DNA from: Mycobacterium sp.
Lineage (GTDB): Bacteria; Actinomycetota; Actinomycetes; Mycobacteriales; Mycobacteriaceae
Assembly (NCBI GenBank): GCA_018882545.1
Contig: VERS01000120.1
Coordinates: 1 to 6,658, forward strand
Direction of reading: 5' to 3'
Length of the DNA: 6,658 nucleotides
Shown here: positions 1 to 5,844 of the stretch, in pieces
Position numbering within the stretch: the stretch's first letter is position 1
How the letters are laid out: each line of letters starts with the position of its first letter
The notes under the pieces: model-generated
What the model saw: only the letters and a program-made list of their open reading frames with translations
What the model was told of the DNA's origin: nothing
Database searches by the model: none
Made by a program: the position numbers and the translations under genes

Positions 1-711
1 GTCTTCAACGGCTGGGGGGCCCAGGACTGGGCCCGGTGGGACCGCGACGCCGAAATCGGCCGGCTGGTTGCCGAGGCCGCCGGGGTGCCGGTCGTCGACT
101 CCGGTCTGGTCAACGAGGGTGGCGGTATCCACGTCGACGGCGAGGGCACCGTGCTGCTCACCGAGACCGTCCAACTCGACCCCGGCCGCAACCCGGGACT
201 CAACCGTGGCGACGTCGAAGTCGAGTTGGCCCGCACCATCGGTGCCACCCACGCGGTGTGGCTGCCCCGCGGTCTGACCCGCGACGCCGAACGGTTCGGG
301 ACGCGCGGTCACGTCGATATCGTCGCCGCCATCACCGCACCGGGTCGACTGCTGCTACACACCCAACGCGACTCCGCGCACCCCGACCACCTGGTCAGCC
401 GCGAGATCCGCGCGGTGCTGGAGGCGAGTTCGGACGCGGCGGGACGGGCCTGGGAGATCGTCGAGATGCCGGCGCCGGCCACCTTGACCGACGCCGAGGG
501 CTACGTCGACTACAGCTACATCAACCACCTGGTCGTCAACGGTGGAGTCATCGCCTGCGGTTTCGGCGACCCCAACGACCGGGCGGCCGAATCCATCCTG
601 GCCGAGCAGTACCCGGGCCGGAGGGTGGTCAGCGTGGACGCCCGCCCGCTTTTCGAACGCGGCGGCGGTATCCACTGCATCACCCAGCAGCAGCCGCAGC
701 CGCGCCGCTGA
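1..711 (+). CDS. aguA: Agmatine deiminase (partial, 5' end outside window)
   Basis: This is the C-terminal 236 residues of a protein of the agmatine deiminase / bacterial peptidylarginine deiminase superfamily. Agmatine deiminase hydrolyses agmatine to N-carbamoylputrescine and ammonia in the cytoplasm, on the arginine decarboxylase route to putrescine. Visible motifs, in window residue numbers, are FNGWG at 2-6, NEGGGIHVDGEGT at 38-50 with the conserved Glu39, RNPGLNR near 64-70, GHVD at 103-106 with the catalytic-type His104 and Asp106, and the C-terminal GGGIHCITQQQP with the nucleophile Cys226. Family members are about 340-370 residues long, so roughly 110 residues, including one catalytic Asp, lie upstream. 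The frame is open from base 1 and ends in TGA at 709-711. A 64-bp gap and a separate promoter divide it from the next gene, so it is probably a neighbouring unit. A peptidylarginine deiminase acting on another substrate cannot be excluded, but the HVDGEGT and HCITQQ signatures favour agmatine deiminase. Confidence 0.9.
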   Translation, partial: VFNGWGAQDWARWDRDAEIGRLVAEAAGVPVVDSGLVNEGGGIHVDGEGTVLLTETVQLDPGRNPGLNRGDVEVELARTIGATHAVWLPRGLTRDAERFGTRGHVDIVAAITAPGRLLLHTQRDSAHPDHLVSREIRAVLEASSDAAGRAWEIVEMPAPATLTDAEGYVDYSYINHLVVNGGVIACGFGDPNDRAAESILAEQYPGRRVVSVDARPLFERGGGIHCITQQQPQPRR

Positions 712-763
712 CCCGGGGAGCGGACACCGCCCAAGTCTTCCAAGAGCGGGTTCGCCACACCTC

Positions 764-776
764 TACTATCCGTTCA
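764..776 (+). promoter_or_regulatory. Putative leaderless promoter of the DUF218 gene
   Basis: The hexamer TACTAT at 764-769 fits the actinobacterial -10 consensus TANNNT. It is followed by six bases and then the ATG at 776, so the expected transcription start is at or next to the A of the start codon. There is no purine-rich Shine-Dalgarno sequence before the ATG. Both points fit a leaderless mRNA, a common arrangement in mycobacteria. No convincing -35 hexamer is seen. The rest of the gap (712-763) holds only a weak 4-bp stem (GCGG ACA CCGC at 720-730) and no convincing terminator. Confidence 0.5.
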
Positions 777-1465
777 TGACGTCGGCGATGAGGCGATTCG
801 CCGTGCCCGCGGTGGCGGTGGCCGCGCTGGCCGCCGTCACATATCTGGTCACATTGGGCAAAGTGGTCCGCGCGGACCGAGCTCGACCGGGACCGTACCG
901 CCGGGCCGACGCCGTCGTCGTGCTGGGCGGCAAGGTCTACCCGGGCGGTCCGTCCTCGGAGATGCGGGCCCGCCTGGAACACGCCCGGGACATCTGGCTT
1001 CGCGGCGGCACCGGGCAGCTGATCATGACCGGTGGTGTCGACGGGGATCTGGACGAGTCGCAGATCATGGCCCGCTACCTGGCTGACCGCGGAGTGCCCG
1101 CCGATCGGATCGAGAGCATCAATACCGGCCACAACACCCGGGCCAGCCTCACGGCCCTGACCGGTCGCGGCAACCGGTTCGTCGCGGTCAGTTCGCGCTA
1201 CCACACCTATCGCCTACAGGCCGAGGCGCACCGACAGGGACTGGAGATCGTGGTGGACTGCCCCACATCCTCCCCGGAGGTGAGTGCGGCTCGCACGCAC
1301 CTGGTGCGACTGCAGGAGGAGACGTTGGCCTGCATCCTCTACGCGGCTCCGCGCTGGCTGGCAGATCCGGTCCGACGGTTGATCGGTGACCTGCGCTACT
1401 CGCTGCCCAACCGGATCAGCCCACCGGCACGCCGTGTGCCGCCGATTGATCCGGCGCCGCGATGA
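776..1465 (+). CDS. DUF218/YdcF-like membrane-anchored protein (SanA/ElyC family)
   Basis: This is a 229-residue protein of the DUF218 (YdcF/SanA/ElyC) family. The N-terminus has two Arg residues followed by one hydrophobic segment at about 8-28, which would anchor the protein with its domain most likely outside the cell. The DUF218 domain begins at ADAVVVLGG (44-52), continues through SSEMRARLEHA (60-70) and LIMTGG (82-87), and carries the acidic DESQIMARYL segment (93-102), GVPADRI and the NT..N-type motif INTGHNTRAS. Relatives affect envelope integrity and drug exclusion in Enterobacteria (SanA, ElyC), but their biochemical reaction is not settled, so no reaction is assigned. ATG 776 is chosen because it lies correctly below a -10 element; ATG 788 is an alternative. 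Longer in-frame readings run into the preceding gene and are unlikely. The stop TGA (1463-1465) overlaps the ATG of the methyltransferase, implying co-translation. Confidence 0.82.
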   Translation: MTSAMRRFAVPAVAVAALAAVTYLVTLGKVVRADRARPGPYRRADAVVVLGGKVYPGGPSSEMRARLEHARDIWLRGGTGQLIMTGGVDGDLDESQIMARYLADRGVPADRIESINTGHNTRASLTALTGRGNRFVAVSSRYHTYRLQAEAHRQGLEIVVDCPTSSPEVSAARTHLVRLQEETLACILYAAPRWLADPVRRLIGDLRYSLPNRISPPARRVPPIDPAPR

Positions 1466-2328
1466 CAGACCCCATGGCGGACTGGCGAACCCGCGTCCGA
1501 CTGGGCTGGCGGATCGTCCGCGACCGCCACTTCCTGCACGTGCCGCCCGGACATCCGTACTCGCCCATCCCCTCGGCGGGCGACCTCGCGCGGGCAGCCC
1601 CGACCGAGGGACCGGGGTCGCTGGACATCCCGGGCGTGGATCTGCGACAGGCCCAGCAGTGGGAACTTCTCGATGAACTGCTGCCCCTGTACGAGAGCAC
1701 CGCAGAGTGGCTCCAGGCTCGCCAGGATCGGCTGGACAACACCTGGTTCGCCGGCGCCGACGCGGTGCTCTACACCCTGATGCTGCGTCATCTGCGACCG
1801 GCCCGCATCGTCGAGGTCGGCTGCGGGTACTCCTCACGGCTCACCGTGGATGCGGCCGACCAGTGGCTGCCCGGTCTTGACCTGACGATGATTGAACCCG
1901 ACCCCGAACGGGTGCTCTCGCTGATTCCCGAGCCGGTGTCGCTCATCGCCACCCCGGTGCAGGATGTCGACGTCACCGTCTTCGACGGTGCTGACCTGGT
2001 GGCCATCGACTCCAGCCATGTGCTGCGCGCGGGCTCTGACGTCCAGCACCTGTTGTTCGAGGTCCTGCCGCACCTGCCGGCAGGCACTCACCTTCACGTG
2101 CACGACATCTTCCACCCCTTCGAGTACCCCGCATCCTGGCTACGCAGCGGCACCGCCCTCAACGAGGCCTACGCCTGGCACGCCCTGCTGCAGGATTCCT
2201 CGCGGCTGCGCATCGTGTTGTGGAACCACATGCTGATGCGGGCCGACCGCCCTTGGTTCGAGCGCAAGATGCCGCTGTGTCTGTCCGCCCCCTTCGTCAC
2301 CGGCGGGCTGTGGGTGACGGTGCGGTGA
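1462..2328 (+). CDS. Class I SAM-dependent methyltransferase
   Basis: This is a 288-residue protein with a Rossmann-type methyltransferase fold, resembling the Methyltransf_24 group. The first 110 residues are a less recognisable extension containing VPPGHPYSPIPS. Motif I is IVEVGCGYSSR (116-126). The acidic residue that would bind the SAM ribose lies in MIEPDP, at Glu145. A motif typical of this group follows: DLVAIDSSHVLRAGSDV (Asp183, Ser184, Ser185, His186). Next come EVLPHLPAG and HVHDIFHPFEYP (around His214 and Asp215), which often belong to substrate- or metal-binding loops in related O-methyltransferases. The acceptor cannot be read from the sequence; small molecules, glycans or peptides are all possible. 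ATG 1462 overlaps the DUF218 stop as ATGA, without a Shine-Dalgarno sequence, and the TGA at 2326-2328 overlaps the GTG of the next gene. It has no signal peptide or membrane segment and is likely cytoplasmic. Confidence 0.85.
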   Translation: MTDPMADWRTRVRLGWRIVRDRHFLHVPPGHPYSPIPSAGDLARAAPTEGPGSLDIPGVDLRQAQQWELLDELLPLYESTAEWLQARQDRLDNTWFAGADAVLYTLMLRHLRPARIVEVGCGYSSRLTVDAADQWLPGLDLTMIEPDPERVLSLIPEPVSLIATPVQDVDVTVFDGADLVAIDSSHVLRAGSDVQHLLFEVLPHLPAGTHLHVHDIFHPFEYPASWLRSGTALNEAYAWHALLQDSSRLRIVLWNHMLMRADRPWFERKMPLCLSAPFVTGGLWVTVR

Positions 2329-3134
2329 GTCGGCGCGGTGACTCGCGCGCCGCGGCACGCGGCCAGCGCCGGAACGTCACCCACGTCGACAATCATGGGG
2401 AGCGCTGGGAGCCGGGTCTGGATCCCCAATCGTGGAAGCAGTCGTGGGCCAACCCGCTATTGGTCGACAGTCCGCCCGGCTACTCCGGGGCCGCCGGCCC
2501 GGAGCGCGACGCGGCGTGGCAGGCCTATCTGCGGAACTTCCCCGCCGATCCCGGACCCCGGGGCGTCCTGCCCAAACCCGATGCCGTCGGTGATCCCGGT
2601 CTGCGGATCGTGGCGCATGCCGCGACGCAACTGGGTGTCTCATTCGCCTGGGGGGGCGGCAACTCCGACGGTCCCAGTCCAGGAGTCGTCGGCGATGTTC
2701 GGCAGGACGGCTCACCGGACCCGGCCGACGACGCCAACACCTATCAGGACGCCAACCGCGTCGGTTTCGACTGCAGCGGACTCGTGCAGTATTCGGTGGC
2801 CAAAGCCACCGGTCTGGACATCGGCAAGTACACCGGTGCCCAGATCACCTCGCCGAGTCTGACCATCGTCGGTCCAACCGAACAACCACGACCGGGCGAC
2901 TTGGTGTTCTTCGGTGCCGAACCCCGTCACGTCGCGGTCTACGTGGCCCCGGGCGTGGTCGTCAACGCCCGGCAATCGGGCCAACCCGTCAAGGTCGAAC
3001 AGCGCAACACCACCGTGACCGCCACCGCCGAGTCCACCGCCGAGCCCACCGTCAGGATCCGGCGGGTCCGCAGCCCGACTCCGCGGAATCCCGGCCGACG
3101 CGCGCGTCGAGCGTGGCCACCGAACCTAGACTGA
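2325..3134 (+). CDS. NlpC/P60 family cysteine peptidase without evident signal peptide
   Basis: This is a 269-residue protein with a C-terminal NlpC/P60 domain, a papain-like fold that usually cleaves peptidoglycan stem peptides (for example D-Glu-mDAP bonds). The domain runs from about residue 90 to 245: LGVSFAWGGGN (103-113), an Asp-rich insert also common in mycobacterial members, FDCSGLVQYS with the nucleophile Cys150, RPGDLVFFG (189-197), RHVAVYVAPG with catalytic-type His202, and VNARQSGQPVKVE (213-225). The domain ends around RIRRV, followed by about 20 Arg/Pro-rich residues. Residues 1-90 are hydrophilic, with many Arg and Trp and no hydrophobic stretch, so there is no Sec/Tat signal or lipobox, which is unusual for a wall hydrolase. 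GTG 2325 is chosen because it forms a GTGA overlap with the methyltransferase stop. The ATG at 2395 is in another frame. The stop lies 5 bp before the HlyD-like gene. Wall hydrolase, cytosolic peptidase, or exported substrate are all possible. Confidence 0.85.
   Translation: MSRRGDSRAAARGQRRNVTHVDNHGERWEPGLDPQSWKQSWANPLLVDSPPGYSGAAGPERDAAWQAYLRNFPADPGPRGVLPKPDAVGDPGLRIVAHAATQLGVSFAWGGGNSDGPSPGVVGDVRQDGSPDPADDANTYQDANRVGFDCSGLVQYSVAKATGLDIGKYTGAQITSPSLTIVGPTEQPRPGDLVFFGAEPRHVAVYVAPGVVVNARQSGQPVKVEQRNTTVTATAESTAEPTVRIRRVRSPTPRNPGRRARRAWPPNLD
3024..3053 (+). repeat. Short tandem repeat in the NlpC/P60 C-terminal region
   Basis: Two 12-base units, ACCGCCGAGTCC (3024-3035) and ACCGCCGAGCCC (3036-3047), differ at one base and are followed by a partial third unit starting ACCG. 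In frame they encode TAES, TAEP and TV. This is a small low-complexity patch before the last beta strand of the peptidase domain. It is probably a flexible loop with no separate function. Confidence 0.6.
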
Positions 3135-3140
3135 CCTGCA
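3127..3140 (+). promoter_or_regulatory. Putative leaderless promoter of the export genes
   Basis: TAGACT at 3127-3132 matches the TANNNT -10 consensus and lies seven bases before the ATG at 3140. Transcription would therefore begin at or one base before the start codon. No Shine-Dalgarno sequence is present. The element overlaps the last codons and stop of the NlpC/P60 gene, so the export genes could be transcribed both by read-through and from this internal promoter. No clear -35 hexamer is seen about 17 bases upstream. Confidence 0.5.
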
Positions 3141-3922
3141 TGGCTGAGACCCTGATCGACCCGGCCGAGCAGATCGCCGAGCGCAGCGGCATTCTGTTGC
3201 GCAGCACGGTGATGGCACTGCTCGGGGTGGCGCTGCTGGTTCTGGCGGCGGTGGTGTGGGCGCTCTACGCCAGAGCGCCGCAAACCGTCTCCGGCACCGG
3301 GATCATCCTGCCGGCGACCGGCTACGCCGAGGCCGGCACCGCGGTGGACGGCGAGGTTCAGACCACGGAGGTTGAACCCGGCGACGAGGTGACCGCCGGC
3401 CAGACCCTCGCAAGAGTGGCCAGTGCCGGCACATCGGTAACGGTGCAGTCCCCGGTGAGTGGCACGGTGGTCGAAGTCTTCGCCCGCCCCGGCCGGCAGA
3501 CCAGCGCGGGCCAGCCGCTGTTCATCCTGCTGCCGAGCGGAGTGGGTAGCATCACGCGCGCCTTCCTGCCCGCGCAGCAGGCCGAGTCAGTGGATCCCGG
3601 TATGGAGACTCTGATCTCACCGGCCAGCGCGCCGCGGGGCCAGTACGGGTCGATCCTCGGACGGGTCGATGTCGTCGCCCCGGCCCCGGTGACCCGCGAG
3701 CGTCTGCTGGCGGTCACGGGTGACAACAACGCATTGACGGACTTCCTGCTGTCCAAGGGGCCCGTGCAGGAGGTGACGGTCGAAATGGAGAGCGCGGACA
3801 CACCGAGTGGCTACCGATGGAGCATCGCCAGGGGGCCGGCCTTCCCGATCGCGTCGAGCACCCTGGCCGAAGTCAACGTAATAGTCCAGGACAACACCGT
3901 CGCCTCCCTGGTGCTCGGATGA
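3140..3922 (+). CDS. Short HlyD-type membrane-fusion protein, NHLM/NHLP export type
   Basis: This is a 260-residue periplasmic-adaptor (HlyD/membrane-fusion) protein that probably links the two ABC half-transporters to the outside. A short cytoplasmic N-terminus (1-22) leads into one membrane helix (about 23-43). The two halves of a lipoyl/biotinyl-like domain follow: VDGEV...VEPGDEVTAGQTLARV (69-93) and VTVQSPVSGTV...GRQTSAGQPLFIL (100-130). Only about six residues separate the halves, where HlyD proteins normally carry a long coiled-coil hairpin. The C-terminal part (about 195-260) contains NNALTDFLLSKGP and TPSGYRWS and ends in a beta barrel-like strand, a pattern I associate with NHLM/NHLP secretion proteins. 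ATG 3140 is chosen because it sits below a TANNNT element; an in-frame GTG at 3113 would overlap the previous gene and add an unlikely leader. Its TGA overlaps the ATG of the ABC gene (ATGA at 3919-3922). Confidence 0.82.
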   Translation: MAETLIDPAEQIAERSGILLRSTVMALLGVALLVLAAVVWALYARAPQTVSGTGIILPATGYAEAGTAVDGEVQTTEVEPGDEVTAGQTLARVASAGTSVTVQSPVSGTVVEVFARPGRQTSAGQPLFILLPSGVGSITRAFLPAQQAESVDPGMETLISPASAPRGQYGSILGRVDVVAPAPVTRERLLAVTGDNNALTDFLLSKGPVQEVTVEMESADTPSGYRWSIARGPAFPIASSTLAEVNVIVQDNTVASLVLG

Positions 3923-5844
3923 CTGCTCCGTCGAATGTTCGGTCCCCCGCGACCGAGGAAGCCGTTCAGGAGGTGGTGTCAGCGCTGGCGTCCCACCACC
4001 GCACGGTGGCCGCGGACACCGTCCGGCGGGAACTGGCCGGCCTGCAGGGGCTGACCCCCCAACAGGCCGTCCGAACCGCCTTGGCCTGTTACGGCCTGAC
4101 CGAGGACGGGCAGCCCACCCGCAGCTTCGTCCCGGATGCCCGGCCCGCCAACACCGTCGGCCGGGTGTTGCGGGAGGGCCGGCCAGCCGTGCTGTACACC
4201 GTGATCGCCGGTCTGCTGGGGGTGGCACCGGGACTGGCCGTGCCCCTGCTGATGCGGTTGTTCGTCGACCGTTATCTGGTTGCCCTGGATGGCAATTGGG
4301 TGGTCCCCATCATGCTCGGCCTGGTGGGCGCGGCACTGGTGAGCACCGTCCTGGTCTATCTGCAATATGCGGTGCTGCGCCGCTCCTTCATCCGTCTGAG
4401 CGCGGCGGATCAAGCCGGATTCGCCTGGCACGTTCTGCGGATGCGCACCGATGCCGCGGAGGCTGACTCCCCCGGTTCGGTGATCGCACGGATGAGTGCT
4501 CTGCAGCGCCTGGCTTTTCAGGGCGGGACACTGCTGCCCCTGGCCGCCGTGAACCTGATCAACGTGGCGGCCTTCGCCTTGGCGCTGGCAATTCTGGATC
4601 CCCTGATTTTTGCCGCGGCGATGCTGGTGTGCCTGGTCGAGATCCTCGCGACGACACGAGTACTCAACGCGCGCAGGAGAACCCAGATGCTGGCCGACAA
4701 GGCACTGTCCGATCTCAATGCCGTGACGACCGACCTGGTGAGTTCGGCGGAGTCGGTGAAAGCCGCCGCCTGGGAGCAGCACGCATTCGCCAGGTGGGTG
4801 CGTACCCGGCACCATACGTCCAACCTCGCCTCGAATCTCGGCGTCGCGAACCAGTGGCTCGTATTCATCCCCGCCTTCGCGCTAGCCACGGGGCTCGGAG
4901 TCGTGCTGGGCGTGGGAGCCTTGCAGGTCATCCAGGGCGACCTCACCCTGGGCACCTTGATCGCCGCTCAGTCCTTCGTGGCCATGCTGCTGGAGTCGCT
5001 CGGGATGTTCATCTTCATCGGGACGCTCTACCAGGCCGTGGTGAGCGCCGGCGCACAAGCCGACGAGACACTGCGCACACCGCTGGACCCCGAGGCCATT
5101 GCCCCCCTGGACCCAGCGCCCCTGGCGCGGATCGGTGGCAGCATCGGTCTGAGGGGCGTCACCTTCGGCTACGACCCCGACCAGGAACCGCTGATCGACG
5201 GTCTTGACCTGGACATCCCCGCGGGCACGCGGGTGGCTCTGGTGGGCAGCAGCGGCAGCGGCAAAACGACCATCGCGCGCCTGCTGATGGGCCAGTTGCG
5301 GCCCTGGTCGGGGGTCGTCGAATTGGACGGAACACCGCGTCTGCGGATCCGCAGGGAAGTGCGCGCGGCGGCGGTGTCCTACGTCCCGCAGACCCCGGTG
5401 CTCTTCGCCGGCACCATCCGCGACAACCTCACCCTGTGGGATCCGGACGTCAACGCCGATGCACTGGATCGGGCGACTTCCGACGCCTGCATCAAGGAGA
5501 CGATCCTGGCGCGGCCCGGCGGTTACTACGCCACGATCTCGGGGCAGGACGGCGGGTTCAGTGGCGGAGAGAAACAGCGTTTGGCCATCGCGCGGGCGCT
5601 GGTCAATGACCCCAGCATCCTGATCCTCGACGAAGCGACCTCGGCGCTGGACCCCGTCGTCGAGGCCGAGGTCGAACGCAATCTGCGGGCCCGAGGGTGC
5701 ACGACCCTGGTCGTCGCCCACCGGCTGAGCACCATCCGGGACGCCGACGAGATCCTGGTGATCGCCGACGGCCGGATCGCCCAGCGCGGCCGGTTCGAAG
5801 ACTTGGCCCGCGAAGGGCTGTTCGCCGAGCTGATCAATGGCTGA
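3919..5844 (+). CDS. ABC exporter permease/ATPase, NHLM type 1-like, with degenerate C39 region
   Basis: This is a 641-residue half-transporter of the peptide-export (ABCB/HlyB-like) kind. Residues 12-60 resemble a shortened C39 peptidase domain. About six membrane helices follow between residues 91 and 375, the first being LYTVIAGLLGVAPG. The nucleotide-binding domain has FGYDPD (aromatic A-loop), Walker A GSSGSGKTT (443-451, Lys449), Q-loop YVPQ with Gln491, signature FSGGEKQR (547-554, a variant of LSGGQ), Walker B ILILDE with catalytic Glu572, D-loop SALD, and switch His601 in VVAHRLST. All ATPase residues are intact, so it should be active. Typical type 1 members of about 700 or more residues carry a full peptidase domain, so this one is short at its N-terminus. 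The first helix region and the SGQDGGFSGGEKQRL segment are what place it with the NHLM type 1 group rather than a general lipid or drug exporter. It overlaps the adaptor gene by 4 bases and the next gene by 8. The cargo is unknown. Confidence 0.88.
   Translation: MTAPSNVRSPATEEAVQEVVSALASHHRTVAADTVRRELAGLQGLTPQQAVRTALACYGLTEDGQPTRSFVPDARPANTVGRVLREGRPAVLYTVIAGLLGVAPGLAVPLLMRLFVDRYLVALDGNWVVPIMLGLVGAALVSTVLVYLQYAVLRRSFIRLSAADQAGFAWHVLRMRTDAAEADSPGSVIARMSALQRLAFQGGTLLPLAAVNLINVAAFALALAILDPLIFAAAMLVCLVEILATTRVLNARRRTQMLADKALSDLNAVTTDLVSSAESVKAAAWEQHAFARWVRTRHHTSNLASNLGVANQWLVFIPAFALATGLGVVLGVGALQVIQGDLTLGTLIAAQSFVAMLLESLGMFIFIGTLYQAVVSAGAQADETLRTPLDPEAIAPLDPAPLARIGGSIGLRGVTFGYDPDQEPLIDGLDLDIPAGTRVALVGSSGSGKTTIARLLMGQLRPWSGVVELDGTPRLRIRREVRAAAVSYVPQTPVLFAGTIRDNLTLWDPDVNADALDRATSDACIKETILARPGGYYATISGQDGGFSGGEKQRLAIARALVNDPSILILDEATSALDPVVEAEVERNLRARGCTTLVVAHRLSTIRDADEILVIADGRIAQRGRFEDLAREGLFAELING
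3952..4098 (+). other. Degenerate C39 peptidase-like region of the ABC exporter
   Basis: Residues 12-60 of the ABC protein follow the helical start of a C39 domain: EEAVQEVVSALASHHRTV corresponds to the usual C-G-(A)-x-A-L-x-x-V-x-A-Y-Y-G-R-x-V stretch, VRREL to the next helix, and AVRTALACYGL to the 'LLKAARxYGL' helix. The catalytic Cys position is not Cys. The strands that normally carry the catalytic His and Asp are absent, because the protein goes almost directly into the linker and first membrane helix. The only Cys (57) is in the wrong helix. The alignment is by eye. Confidence 0.6.

Noticed and set aside
470..481. Perfect 12-base palindrome GCCGGCGCCGGC.
   Set aside because: It is inside the deiminase coding region, encodes an ordinary Pro-Ala stretch, and such palindromes are frequent by chance at this GC content.
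682..708. CAG/CCG-type repeat at the end of the deiminase gene.
   Set aside because: It encodes the family's normal QQQP ending plus a few residues, and is too short and irregular to be a functional repeat.
720..730. Possible terminator after the deiminase gene.
   Set aside because: The stem is only 4 bp with no following U-tract, which is too weak to call an intrinsic terminator.
36..779. Plus-strand open frame of 247 codons overlapping the deiminase.
   Set aside because: The translation is dominated by Arg, Pro and Gly, typical of a shifted frame in GC-rich DNA, and the deiminase frame carries the real catalytic motifs.
2338..2862. Plus-strand frame starting GTG 2338, with ATG 2395, as an alternative to the NlpC/P60 gene.
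   Set aside because: It is in a different frame from the NlpC/P60 motifs and gives a low-complexity translation without a domain.
3113..3140. Upstream GTG start for the HlyD-like protein.
   Set aside because: It would overlap the NlpC/P60 gene, adds nine residues without function, and sits above the TANNNT element at 3127 that fits the ATG at 3140.
3979..4815. Open frame of 278 codons on the minus strand.
   Set aside because: It is antisense to the membrane domain of the first ABC gene; its translation is rich in Gly, Gln and His, with no family signature.
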